A stretch of DNA of 61,847 nucleotides from Myxococcaceae bacterium (GTDB lineage: Bacteria; Myxococcota; Myxococcia; Myxococcales; Myxococcaceae), in NCBI GenBank assembly GCA_017881265.1, contig JADGRA010000052.1, positions 1 to 61,847 of the forward strand. Direction: 5' to 3'. Position numbers and translations under genes: made by a program. Position 1 is the first letter of the stretch; every line of letters starts with the position of its first letter. The notes under the pieces are model-generated. The model worked only from the letters and a program-made list of their open reading frames with translations, made no database searches and had not been told where the DNA came from. Below, one piece after another: positions 49,901 through 57,223 of the stretch.

Positions 49901-50028
49901 TCTTCTCCCAGGTGCTGACGCTCTTCACCACGCCGGTCATCTATCTCGCCCTGGACCGTTTCTCCCGCCACCGCAAGCGCTGGCAGGCAACGACGCCGAC
50001 CCGCGACACGGCGGCGGCCCGCTCCTAG
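46930..50028 (+). CDS. RND multidrug efflux permease, MdtC-like
   Basis: A 1032-residue RND pump closely similar to the preceding gene: SDPFIRRPIATSLL opening, GFVVDDAIVVTEN with the proton-relay Asp pair, GRLFREFAVTLSVAI, and GIVKKNAIMMIDFA. The GTG start at 46930 overlaps the previous TGA. In the MdtBC arrangement one of the two subunits is the main proton carrier; both relay Asp pairs are kept here, so neither looks degenerate. It converges on the lipase-like gene, leaving 1 bp between stops. Confidence 0.96.
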   Translation: MSVSDPFIRRPIATSLLSAALLLAGGVAYSQLPVAPLPRVDFPAINVNAGLPGASPETMASAVATPLERRFGRIAGVNEITSSSTLGSTSITMQFDLDRDVDAAARDVQAAINAAAAELPSNLPRRPNYQKVNPGDTPILIFSLTSDTVPLPQVFDAAISILAQKIAQVHGVGQVTVGGGQQPAVRVQVDPAALAGVGLTLEDVRSALGVATLDQPKGTLSGASQVHSVATNDQLFGAAAYRPLVLAQSGNAIVRLGDVATVFDDVENNRTAAWTNGVRSVLIIVRRQPGANIIDTNDRVKALLPLLKSSIAPGINIEVALDRTQTIRGSVRDVEKTLVLSVFLVVLVVFVFLRSFRATAIPSVAVPLSLVATFAVMYLLGYSVNNLSLMALTIATGFVVDDAIVVTENIARYVELGDTPMAAAFKGAKQISFTIVSMTVSLLAVFIPILLMQGVVGRLFREFAVTLSVAIGISMFVSLTLTPMMCARLLGDDEKKHGRLYIWTERFFQATLAHYGRGLNWVLGHTRAMLAVVALALALTVVLFILIPKGLFPQQDNGLLIGTSDAPQDVSFYTMRERQMAVNAVVQTSPDVDHNNSFIGGGTVNTGFVFVQLNMRPPRKRTADDVINWLRPKLSQVQGIALYLQAAQDVKIGGRSSRTQYQYTLQAADLDVLRTWAPRLLAEMQKMPTLKDVASDQQTNGLQLSVDIDRDTASRLGISAKLIDDTLYDAYGQRQVATTYTQLNQYRVVLEVKPEFLETPDGLDRLYVRSASGGLVPLAALTVHRPSTVPLAINHQGQFPSITLSFNLAPGKSLSDAVTTIQKAKDSIGMPASVIGGFQGTAQAFQDSLASQPLLILLALLTVYIVLGVLYESYVHPLTILSTLPTAGVGALLALMVCHVEFNVIGLIGIILLIGIVKKNAIMMIDFAIEAERDQGLSPKDAIYQASLLRFRPIMMTTLAALLGALPLALGTGLGSELRRPLGISIVGGLLFSQVLTLFTTPVIYLALDRFSRHRKRWQATTPTRDTAAARS

Positions 50029-50029
50029 T

Positions 50030-51166
50030 CTAGCGAGCGGCGGGCGGGGGTTCTGTCAGGTACGCCGCCACCTTGCGCCACACCGCCTCGAACTGCGCTC
50101 GGTCGAAGCCAGTGCCGGAGGCAACCCAGTCAAAGTGTCTCGGGACGTGGGTCGGCCGGTCGAAGTGGCCGATGACGTCGTGGTGGTCGGCCCAGACCGC
50201 GGCAATGATGTCCCCCCACAACTGACTCAAGGTGGGGACGATGCCGTCGTTGGCGCGGTGGTCCGGCACCCGACCGTAAGCCTTCTGCAGCGCCGCCAGG
50301 TCTCCCGGCGTCAGCTGCTTCGGCGGGTCCCCCGGCCGCCCGGCGGCGAAGCGGTAGAGGACGACGAAGAGCGCGTGCGTCGCGTGTGCGTAGGGCCCAA
50401 TGCCGGCGCGGAGAAAGGACCGGACACCCGGAGGCCGAGCCCGCGTCACCACCGCGCCATAGCGGACGCCAGGACGGTCGGGCGTGGAAGCGTTGAAGGC
50501 CTGCATCGTGTTTGGCGCCAGCTGAGCCCCGAGGCCCTGGTCAGTTCCCACGGTGCGAAAGAAGTTCTCAATCGCCTGTCGCCGCTTGCCGGAGAAGTCG
50601 CCCAGAAGCTGCAGGAACAGCTGGTCGACGACGCCGGCCGGGCGGGCGTTGGGCCGCCGCAGCAGGCGCGCAAGGCGGAGGACGAACCCGAGCGGAAGCC
50701 GGCCCGTGCGCAAGGTGTACACGGTTGCCAGCGACAGGAGGGCGAGCAGCTTCTGTCCGAAGAGGGTGGTGAAGTGCTGGGCGAGCGGCGTGCCATGGTG
50801 GGGCGTGGCCACCGTCACCACCGCGTGGATGCTGGCGGCACAGCGTTCCACGTCCACCGAGGTCGGCAACGTCACCCCGGGGGTGAGCAGCAGCCGGGCA
50901 TCGAGGCCACCGGAGGAATGTCCGACCAGGCTGACGCGGCCACCTGCGCTCTCGAGCAGCGCCGAGATGGCCTCGGCTAACAGGGCCGCGCGCCGCTGCA
51001 GGGAGGACGTCGGCTCCGTCAACGAGACGCGAACCTCGCCGTCCAGCCCCTGCGCCGGCCCGACGTCGGCCAGAAGGTCCCGGACGTGGCCGAAGTACGC
51101 GAAGTCGCCCAGGTTGGCGAAGCCGAAGAACCCGGGCACGAGAATGACGTGGTGACGGCCGGCCAC
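50030..51166 (-). CDS. Alpha/beta-hydrolase, lipase-like
   Basis: A 378-residue hydrolase without an obvious signal peptide. VILVPGFFGF is the oxyanion-hole strand, GHSSGG the nucleophile elbow with catalytic Ser, and HDVIGHFD near the C-terminus holds the probable catalytic His. VATPHHGTPLA is a typical lipase/esterase segment. The large size with a helical insert (about 150-240) suggests a lid domain and a lipid or bulky ester substrate. It is divergent from pfkA. Confidence 0.82.
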   Translation of the reverse strand: MAGRHHVILVPGFFGFANLGDFAYFGHVRDLLADVGPAQGLDGEVRVSLTEPTSSLQRRAALLAEAISALLESAGGRVSLVGHSSGGLDARLLLTPGVTLPTSVDVERCAASIHAVVTVATPHHGTPLAQHFTTLFGQKLLALLSLATVYTLRTGRLPLGFVLRLARLLRRPNARPAGVVDQLFLQLLGDFSGKRRQAIENFFRTVGTDQGLGAQLAPNTMQAFNASTPDRPGVRYGAVVTRARPPGVRSFLRAGIGPYAHATHALFVVLYRFAAGRPGDPPKQLTPGDLAALQKAYGRVPDHRANDGIVPTLSQLWGDIIAAVWADHHDVIGHFDRPTHVPRHFDWVASGTGFDRAQFEAVWRKVAAYLTEPPPAAR

Positions 51167-51471
51167 GCATGAAGACTACTGCAGCGCGTCACGCCGGTGC
51201 CGAAACCTTCTTGCGCGCGGGCGCAGGTGGGGCACCGCCCGCCCCCTGTCTCGCTGCACAGCTTTCGCGCGGCAGGGCCTGCTCGCGCAAAACCTTCGAG
51301 GACGGGCGCGTGAGCGAGCGAGGCCGGGCCTCGGGCGTCCGCATCGCTGGAGCAGGTCGGGCGTGCGGTCTACGCTCCCAGACGCTTTTCGAAGCAGCGC
51401 GATAGAAGCACGAAGCGTCCGGCCAGCTCCCGATGGCGGGCGCTTCTTCTGGTTGGGGGAGGCTGAACCCG
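51167..51471. other. Divergent intergenic region between lipase and pfkA
   Basis: A 305-bp GC-rich region that must hold promoters for both flanking genes. I see no reliable promoter pair, hairpin or repeat. A 78-codon frame at 51169-51405 gives an Arg/Gly/Ala-rich, family-less peptide and is probably chance. The pfkA ribosome site GGGGGAGG lies at its right end. Confidence 0.4.
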
Positions 51472-52557
51472 ATGCGCATCGCCATCAACACCGGGGGGGG
51501 CGATGCTCCAGGACTGAATGCAGCCATCTACGCCGTCACCCTGGCGGCGCACCGGCGCGGCTGGGAAGTCCTCGGCATCCACAGCGGGTACGCAGGGCTG
51601 CTGGACGCGAGCCGCATCACGGTCCTGACTCCGGAGCGGGTGGCCGGCATCGTCGCTCACGGAGGGACCATCCTCGGTACCACCAACCGGGGCGACCCCT
51701 TTCACTACCCGGTGGTCGACCCCTCCTCGGGGCAGACGCAGTTCGAGGACCTGTCTGACCGGGTGCTCGCCAACTTCCGCAAGCTTGGTCTGGACGCCCT
51801 GGTGGCGGTGGGCGGCGACGGAAGCATGCAACTGGCCCATCGTCTCTCTCTCAAGGGCCTCCCCGTCATCGGCGTCCCGAAAACCATCGACAACGACCTT
51901 TCCGCAACCATGGCCACCTTCGGCTTCGACACGGCCGTTTCCACCGCGACGGAGGCCATCGACAAGCTCCACTCCACCGCCAGCGCGCACGAGCGCGTGC
52001 TGGTGGTCGAGGTGATGGGCCGAAACGCGGGATGGATAGCGCTGCACAGCGGTCTGTCCGGTTCAGCGGACGTCATCCTGCTGCCCGAGATTCCGTTCGA
52101 CATCGAGCGGGTGTGCCAGCACCTGACCGAGAGCGAGGGCCGAGGCAAGCGCTATGGCATAGTGGTCGCTGCCGAGGGCGCCCTGCGCCGCGGCGAAACG
52201 CCTCACACGCGGCAGGAGGCACTGCCGGGCCGACTGGAGCCATTGCTCGGCGGCATCGCCGAGTGGGTCGCCGCCGAAATCACCCGCCGCACGGGCAAGG
52301 AGACGCGCTCCCTGGTCCTCGGCCACTTGCAGCGCGGCGGCTCCCCCACCGCGTTCGACCGGCTGGTGGCGCTGCGGTTCGGCGCGGCTGCCGTGCGCCT
52401 CGTCGCCGAGGGCCGGCGCGACGTGATGGTGGCCTTCCATCCGCCTGAGATGCTCGCCGTCCCGCTGGCCGACGCCGTGGTGGGCATCAAGCGCGTCCCG
52501 CTGGACGGCGACACGCTGCTCACCTGCCGGGAGCTGGGCATCTCGCTCGGCGATTGA
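51472..52557 (+). CDS. pfkA: 6-phosphofructokinase
   Basis: A 361-residue glycolytic kinase. GGGDAPGLNAA at the N-terminus, VGGDGS (Gly117), KTIDNDL (Lys137, Asp140 catalytic), VVEVMGRNAG and AEGAL, plus LGHLQRGGSP, define the family. Gly117 matches ATP-using enzymes, whereas Lys137 is usual in pyrophosphate-using ones, so the phosphoryl donor is not certain; ATP is more likely. ATG at 51472 follows GGGGGAGG. No other glycolytic gene is adjacent. Confidence 0.94.
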   Translation: MRIAINTGGGDAPGLNAAIYAVTLAAHRRGWEVLGIHSGYAGLLDASRITVLTPERVAGIVAHGGTILGTTNRGDPFHYPVVDPSSGQTQFEDLSDRVLANFRKLGLDALVAVGGDGSMQLAHRLSLKGLPVIGVPKTIDNDLSATMATFGFDTAVSTATEAIDKLHSTASAHERVLVVEVMGRNAGWIALHSGLSGSADVILLPEIPFDIERVCQHLTESEGRGKRYGIVVAAEGALRRGETPHTRQEALPGRLEPLLGGIAEWVAAEITRRTGKETRSLVLGHLQRGGSPTAFDRLVALRFGAAAVRLVAEGRRDVMVAFHPPEMLAVPLADAVVGIKRVPLDGDTLLTCRELGISLGD

Positions 52558-52748
52558 TGACGCGGGAAAGAGGGCCCAGCCCGGGACTGCCCTGACACCC
52601 GCAGAAGGCATGGGTGCTACCTGCCCCAGCCCCACGCTGAGGCCTGCGAAGCGCACCCGAGCTTCACTCAACGACAAGGTTTGCTTGTGCACTGTCGCTG
52701 TTTGCCGCTAAACGTTCGTGTCGAGCAACACTCTTCGTGCGAGGGGCC

Positions 52749-53231
52749 ATGCGTAAACTACTGTCGCTGCTGGGGTTGGTGTCTGTCGTCGCGTGCGGTT
52801 CCTCCGACGTTCCAGCAATCGACCCCGGAATGGCCGGCACCTGGGTGGGCACCTCGGCGCTGTCCGTCGCCGGCCAGGCCCCGACCACCTTCTCAGGACA
52901 GCAGGTTGTCGTGTCCGTCGACGGCGGCACGGCGCAGGTCGTTGGCGTCTGTCCAAGCGCCACTGGGACCAACAGCGGCGGCACCGTGACTGCAACAGGG
53001 GTTGACGACTCGGCCACCTGGGCGGCGAGCGTAGCCTGCCCGAGTGTTTCCATCGGCGGCAGCCCTCCCGTCGCCATCAGCTACACGGCCGGCACCACCA
53101 GCTGCGCCATGGCGATGAATGCGATGAACATGGACGTCGTGACGCTGACGAACGTCTCGAAGGGCACTATCCCTGCCGCCGCCGGCGGCACCAGCCAGGT
53201 GACGGTGACTTTCACCGGCACCAAGCAGTAG
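52749..53231 (+). CDS. Small lipoprotein, unknown function
   Basis: A 160-residue lipoprotein: signal peptide MRKLLSLLGLVSVVAC with lipobox Cys16, then GSSD. The mature part is beta-rich (AGTWVGTSAL, TFSGQQVVVSVDG, GTSQVTVTFTGTK) with three Cys, resembling a small secreted beta-sandwich. GAGGGG precedes the ATG. It is alike in composition to the lipoprotein at 29676-30176. No family recognised. Confidence 0.68.
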   Translation: MRKLLSLLGLVSVVACGSSDVPAIDPGMAGTWVGTSALSVAGQAPTTFSGQQVVVSVDGGTAQVVGVCPSATGTNSGGTVTATGVDDSATWAASVACPSVSIGGSPPVAISYTAGTTSCAMAMNAMNMDVVTLTNVSKGTIPAAAGGTSQVTVTFTGTKQ

Positions 53232-53272
53232 CCGGCCACTCCCGAAGCGGAGTTATTGCCGAGCGCCCCTTC

Positions 53273-53902
53273 TCACCGGGGCGAACCAGACGTCCGGCCA
53301 CTGGCGGCGTGGTGTGTCGCAGCAGCGACGAGCGCCGCCAGTGACGCTTCCTTCTGGTCGGCGGCCCAGGGCGGGCCGAGGGCGCGTCCAAGCTCGGCCA
53401 CCGTCCGCTTGACGGCATCCGGGCGAAGCCCGCTCGCCCGGGCCGCCCGCGCGACCAGCTCCTTGGACGCAATTTCAATGACGGACAATGCACGCTTGCC
53501 GCACGCGTCGGCGAGTGCCTGACGAAACAGCGCGCCTTCCGCCGTGTGAATGAGGCTGTGCGAGAGGAGGATGTCACCGACGGCGGGAAGGGCGCGGCCT
53601 GCGCCCCCGGGCAGTCCGACGGCGCGAAGCGCGTAGCCGTCTGCTGCGAGGTCCGCCAGAAGCTGTGTCATGTCGCGAAGCGCGCTTCTTCTAGCAACCT
53701 CGCGCGCCGTGGCGAGGAGCCGCTCCGCCGACGCCGCGTCGACCTCGGCCGCTGCGTGGTAAACGAACACCGAGTCGTGGTCACTCTTCTCGACGAGGCT
53801 GAATCGCCGCCTGTCGACGACCCGAGGCGCCGTGGCAGGCCCGGCCAGGACCACCGCGGCCGCCCACCCGGTGTGAACGCGAAACCCCAAGGCGGCGTCC
53901 AT
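53273..53902 (-). CDS. Conserved hypothetical protein, ALGFRVHTGWA type
   Basis: A 209-residue soluble protein. The opening LGFRVHTGWAAAVVLAGP and a VVDRRRFSL strand suggest an RNase H-like or actin-like alpha/beta start, and I recall unnamed bacterial proteins with this opening. The middle is Ala/Leu-rich helical (ERLLATAREVARR) and the end an Ala-rich tail. GGAGGAAGG precedes the ATG at 53902. It follows the methyltransferase gene by 62 bp on the same strand. Function unknown. Confidence 0.65.
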   Translation of the reverse strand: MDAALGFRVHTGWAAAVVLAGPATAPRVVDRRRFSLVEKSDHDSVFVYHAAAEVDAASAERLLATAREVARRSALRDMTQLLADLAADGYALRAVGLPGGAGRALPAVGDILLSHSLIHTAEGALFRQALADACGKRALSVIEIASKELVARAARASGLRPDAVKRTVAELGRALGPPWAADQKEASLAALVAAATHHAASGRTSGSPR

Positions 53903-53964
53903 GTTGGGTACCTTCCTCCTCCGACCCTGCGGACCGCCCGGCGCACGCTCCAGGCGCTGAGCGG

Positions 53965-54441
53965 TCACACCCAACGACGGACGTGGGCCCGGTAGTCACG
54001 GTAGGCCACGCCGAATCTCCGGTCGAGGTAGCGTTCCTCCCGCAGAATCACGCCGAAGTGCATCACCGCCAGCACCGGAAGCAGCAGGACCAACGGCCCA
54101 AGCACCCCCAGAACGAGTGCCAGCCCGAGGTAGAGCATCGTCATGGAGAGGTAAATCGGGTTGCGGGTGCGTTGGTAGACGCCGGACGTCACCACGGCGG
54201 TGCTCGGCTTGTACGGGTTTACGTTGGTGCGGGCCCTGCGCAGGGCACGGAACGCCGAGAACCCGACGACCGCCTGAAGGCCCAAGAGCAGTCCTCCAAG
54301 GCCAAATATCCACGTGGGCCGTGGCACCCGCGGCAGAGCGAATGCCCAGTCCAGAAGGATGCCCAGGAGAAAGCCACCCGCGTACACGAGGGGCGGAGGG
54401 AAAAGAACGCCAGCTGTCTCGTCGCGATCCGCCATCGCCAT
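53965..54441 (-). CDS. Isoprenylcysteine carboxyl methyltransferase family membrane protein
   Basis: A 158-residue protein with four hydrophobic helices and the family's C-terminal signature: GVYQRTRNPIYLSM, then EERYLDRRFGVAYRDYRAHVRRW. In this family (ICMT/PEMT-like) that block binds S-adenosylmethionine and a lipid-like substrate. In bacteria the substrate is usually unknown; phospholipid or isoprenoid acceptors are possible. The start is ATG at 54441 or 54435. Confidence 0.85.
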   Translation of the reverse strand: MAMADRDETAGVLFPPPLVYAGGFLLGILLDWAFALPRVPRPTWIFGLGGLLLGLQAVVGFSAFRALRRARTNVNPYKPSTAVVTSGVYQRTRNPIYLSMTMLYLGLALVLGVLGPLVLLLPVLAVMHFGVILREERYLDRRFGVAYRDYRAHVRRWV

Positions 54442-54754
54442 CCGTCCATTTCTCTGACGACGTGCTACCTGATTCGAGTGAACGACAGTCTTCGGCTCAT
54501 CGCACGTTGCCGCCCCAGCCACCACCGATGTCGTCGCGCCGCGAAGGCGCCGACCAATCTCAGCACGCTGGGTGTGAGCTCCCTGACCCGCTTTCAACGC
54601 ACCGCGTTTGCATGGTACCGCGAGCATCCCCGTCGGGGCGCTCGCGGCGCCGTCGCCGCGTGTGCAGTCTCGGCCTGAAGAGGGGTCGGACCTGGGCACG
54701 ACCAGAACCCGGAACGCTCGGGGCGCGCATCCATAACCCGAAAGCAACCCCGCA
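54442..54754. other. Intergenic region between rtcB end and methyltransferase start
   Basis: A 313-bp stretch upstream of the methyltransferase (minus strand) and downstream of rtcB. It should hold the rtcB terminator and the methyltransferase promoter, but I see no T-tailed hairpin, repeat or clear promoter boxes, and no frame with gene-like codon use. Confidence 0.35.
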
Positions 54755-55933
54755 TCAGCCCTTCACGCACAGCACTTGCTTGAGCGTGTGGTCGACGCGC
54801 ACGAGGTCGCGCTGGTACTCCATGACCTGGCCGATGTCCTTGTAGGCTCCTGGAGCCTCGTCCAGCACGCCCGCATCCTTCCGGCACTCAACTCCGTCGG
54901 TCTGTGCGGCCAGGTCCAGGAGCGTGAACTCACGCTTGGCTTTTCCGCGACTCATCCGCCGCCCAGCACCGTGAGACGCACTGGTGAGCGACTCGGCGTT
55001 TCCCAGGCCGGTCACGATGTACGAGCGCGTCCCCATTGAACCGGGGATGATGCCGCGCGCCCCCGTGCCGGCGAAGATGGCACCCTTCCGCGTGACGAAG
55101 AGCTCCTCGCCAAAGTGCGTCTCCTCGGCCACGTAATTGTGGTGGCACAGGACGGGTGCCTCGAACTGCACCGCGGGGAAGGCGTCGCGCATCACGCCGC
55201 AGTAGAGGTCGAACATCGCCAGTCGGTTGAGGAGCGCGTATTCCTGCGCCCAGTACAGGTCCCGGCGGTAGGCGTCCATCTCCGGCGTGCCGGCGAGGAA
55301 CACCGCGAGGTCAAGGTCCGGCAATTTGGCGTTGTGGGTGAGTTCCCGGGCCCGGGCGATGTGGATTTCGGCGAGTGTCTTGCCGATGTTCCGGCTTCCG
55401 CTGTGAAGCATCATCCAGACGGTCTGCTCGTCGTCGAGGCACAGCTCAATGAAGTGGTTTCCGCCACCGAGGGTGCCGAGCTGCTTCTGCGCCCTACCCT
55501 CGGTGCCCTTCACTTGGCGGTCGAGGCCAGAGAACCGGGAGAACAGGGAGGCAACCCGGGCCCTCAGCTCAGCAGAAAGGCTGGCGCGGTCTTCGTGCGC
55601 GTTGAAGCCCACCGGAATCGCGGCCTCGATGGCACTGCGAAGCGAGGCGAGCGAGTCAGGCAAGTCCGAGGCGCTGAGGCTGCTCCGGATGGCCCCCATC
55701 CCACAGCCGATGTCGACGCCGACGGCCGCGGGAGAGACAGCGCTGCGCATTCCGACGACCGACCCAACCGTCGCCCCCTTGCCATAGTGGACGTCGGGCA
55801 TGACCGCGACGTGCGCCACCCACGGAAGCGAGGCGATGTTCCGCAATTGGTCGAGGGCGGCAGACTCCACCTCCTCCATCGGGAGCCAGAGCTTGGCGTC
55901 GACGGTGCCGCCTTGGAGGGTTGCGATGCTCAC
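54755..55933 (-). CDS. rtcB: RNA-splicing ligase RtcB
   Basis: A 392-residue GTP-dependent RNA ligase that joins 2',3'-cyclic phosphate or 3'-phosphate ends to 5'-OH ends. It has DVHYGKGATVGSV and DIGCGM (Mn-binding Asp and Cys), GTLGGGNHF, HSGSRNIG, CHHNY and SHGAGRRMSR with the guanylylated His near 321. It is shorter than the 480-residue archaeal type, matching the short bacterial subgroup. A tRNA gene lies 69 bp upstream on the same strand. RtcB repairs or splices tRNAs, but no RtcA or RtcR gene is nearby. Confidence 0.95.
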   Translation of the reverse strand: MSIATLQGGTVDAKLWLPMEEVESAALDQLRNIASLPWVAHVAVMPDVHYGKGATVGSVVGMRSAVSPAAVGVDIGCGMGAIRSSLSASDLPDSLASLRSAIEAAIPVGFNAHEDRASLSAELRARVASLFSRFSGLDRQVKGTEGRAQKQLGTLGGGNHFIELCLDDEQTVWMMLHSGSRNIGKTLAEIHIARARELTHNAKLPDLDLAVFLAGTPEMDAYRRDLYWAQEYALLNRLAMFDLYCGVMRDAFPAVQFEAPVLCHHNYVAEETHFGEELFVTRKGAIFAGTGARGIIPGSMGTRSYIVTGLGNAESLTSASHGAGRRMSRGKAKREFTLLDLAAQTDGVECRKDAGVLDEAPGAYKDIGQVMEYQRDLVRVDHTLKQVLCVKG

Positions 55934-56002
55934 GGAGCCTCGGATGACCGTGTCTCAGAAAGGCGGCCAACCGCCACGACACAGCCCAGGAAGACGAGAG
56001 AG

Positions 56003-56074
56003 AGCCCCCGGGCGGGATTGAACCGCCGACCCACGGTTTACGAAACCGTTGCTCTACCGCTGAGCTACAGGGGC
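56003..56074 (-). tRNA. tRNA-Thr (anticodon CGT)
   Basis: The 72-base minus-strand sequence folds fully: acceptor GCCCCTG/CGGGGGC with one T-G pair, D arm GCTC-GAGC, anticodon stem ACGGT/ACCGT with loop TTCGTAA (anticodon CGT, reading ACG), variable GGGTC, and T arm GGCGG/CCGCC with loop TTCAATC. The CCA end is not encoded. The nearest gene downstream is rtcB. Confidence 0.96.
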
Positions 56075-56454
56075 TGAAATGCGCCTACGAGGAAGCTCGC
56101 CGACTTACCCGAAGGTGCCTTGGGCGGCAAGCGCATGAGCCGTTTTGTGCCTCCATCGACCCCGAACTGGGCGTCTCTGAGCGGGATTCAAAGAACGATG
56201 GCTGTACCGCAGCCTGACCCGATGTCGTTTCAGGCGATGGTGGACTCGAAGTCCACTCTGTCTGTGGGCCAAGGACGGACCCGCCCCTCGCGCGGGCCCT
56301 CGCACAGGGGGTGGGGCCCTCCGCCAATGCGCGATGGTTGTGCGTCGTCCTTGATGCCGCTGGCGGTACTCTTCGGAGAACACCTCCTTTTGGACGCTTC
56401 AGCTAGTCCCGGGGCGGTCTGGTCAGCCTCAGGCGCTTCTGGCTTCATAGGGCC
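56075..56454. other. Intergenic region between tRNA-Thr and DoxX gene
   Basis: A 380-bp region of lower coding quality. It holds a strong 7-bp stem (GTGGACT/AGTCCAC, about 56240-56256) with a short loop that looks like an anticodon arm but has no D or T arm, so it is not called as tRNA. The tRNA promoter should lie at its left end. No frame here has convincing codon use. Confidence 0.4.
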
Positions 56455-56901
56455 ATGACCCAAGAAGACTTCTCGAACCGGGCCTGGGCCATTCTCTTCG
56501 CGCGGCTGATTCTTGGGTTCATCTTCTTCATGGCGGGGATGTGGAAGGTCTTCACCCTCGGCCCGCTGGAGCACGCCCGGCGCCTCTTCGTCGACCCCTA
56601 CGCACAGACCTTCCTTCCCCGGTGGTCGCTTTGGGCGGCCGGAGCCGTGGTGCCGTTCGTCGAGCTGACGGCCGGCGCGCTGCTCCTCGTCGGTTTCCGG
56701 ACACGGGACGCGCTCCTGGCACTCGGGGGCGTCCTGGTGCTGGTCACCTTCGGACACTTGCTGGCCGAGCCGCTCTATGAATTTCACTCGCACGTCATCC
56801 CCCGCGCGGCGCTCCTGCTGTTTGTCCTCGTGATGCCGCGGGGAGAGGACTGGTTCTCAGTCGATGCCTGGTGGAAGCGCCGACGTGCGGCGAGAAGTTG
56901 A
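56455..56901 (+). CDS. DoxX family membrane protein
   Basis: A 148-residue protein with four hydrophobic helices. FARLILGFIFFMAGMWKVF at the start and FVELTAGALLLVGFRTRDAL match the DoxX/YphA family. Some DoxX-family proteins associate with quinone-linked or sulphur-oxidation enzymes, but most have no known role. ATG at 56455. It stands alone between two intergenic regions. Confidence 0.82.
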   Translation: MTQEDFSNRAWAILFARLILGFIFFMAGMWKVFTLGPLEHARRLFVDPYAQTFLPRWSLWAAGAVVPFVELTAGALLLVGFRTRDALLALGGVLVLVTFGHLLAEPLYEFHSHVIPRAALLLFVLVMPRGEDWFSVDAWWKRRRAARS

Positions 56902-57223
56902 GTCGGCCATCTCCAGCTGACTTCTCCACCGGCGCGAGCGACGTCACGGCTCAGGACCCACGCACCACGCGTCGTGACCTGCGTCGGACGGGCGACCCGG
57001 CTGAACCAGCCATCCTTGAGAGCGACTTGACGTGCCAAGCGCCCCGCGGTGCCGTGGGCTGAGTGGCCAGCCCTCTCTGGGCGCCCGGGGGCAACACCTC
57101 CGCAGCGCAAATCTTGCGCCGCACCCCCACCGCCTGCAGAGGCTGCGGCAATTGTCGATGGCGGCTCGGTGCTTGGCCAGCACGGTGCGTGCATGACGTC
57201 AGGGCGTCTTCTTAGAGGAACCC
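56902..57223. other. Intergenic region before iorA
   Basis: A 322-bp region that should contain the promoter of the ior operon. I see no clear boxes or repeats. The iorA ribosome site AGAGGAA lies at its right end, a few bases before the ATG. Confidence 0.4.

Noticed and set aside
51169-51405. 78-codon plus-strand frame between lipase and pfkA
   Set aside because: Arg/Ala/Gly-rich, no recognisable family and no convincing ribosome site.
56239-56257. Hairpin resembling a tRNA-Ser anticodon arm (loop CTCGAAG)
   Set aside because: No D arm, T arm or acceptor stem can be formed around it.
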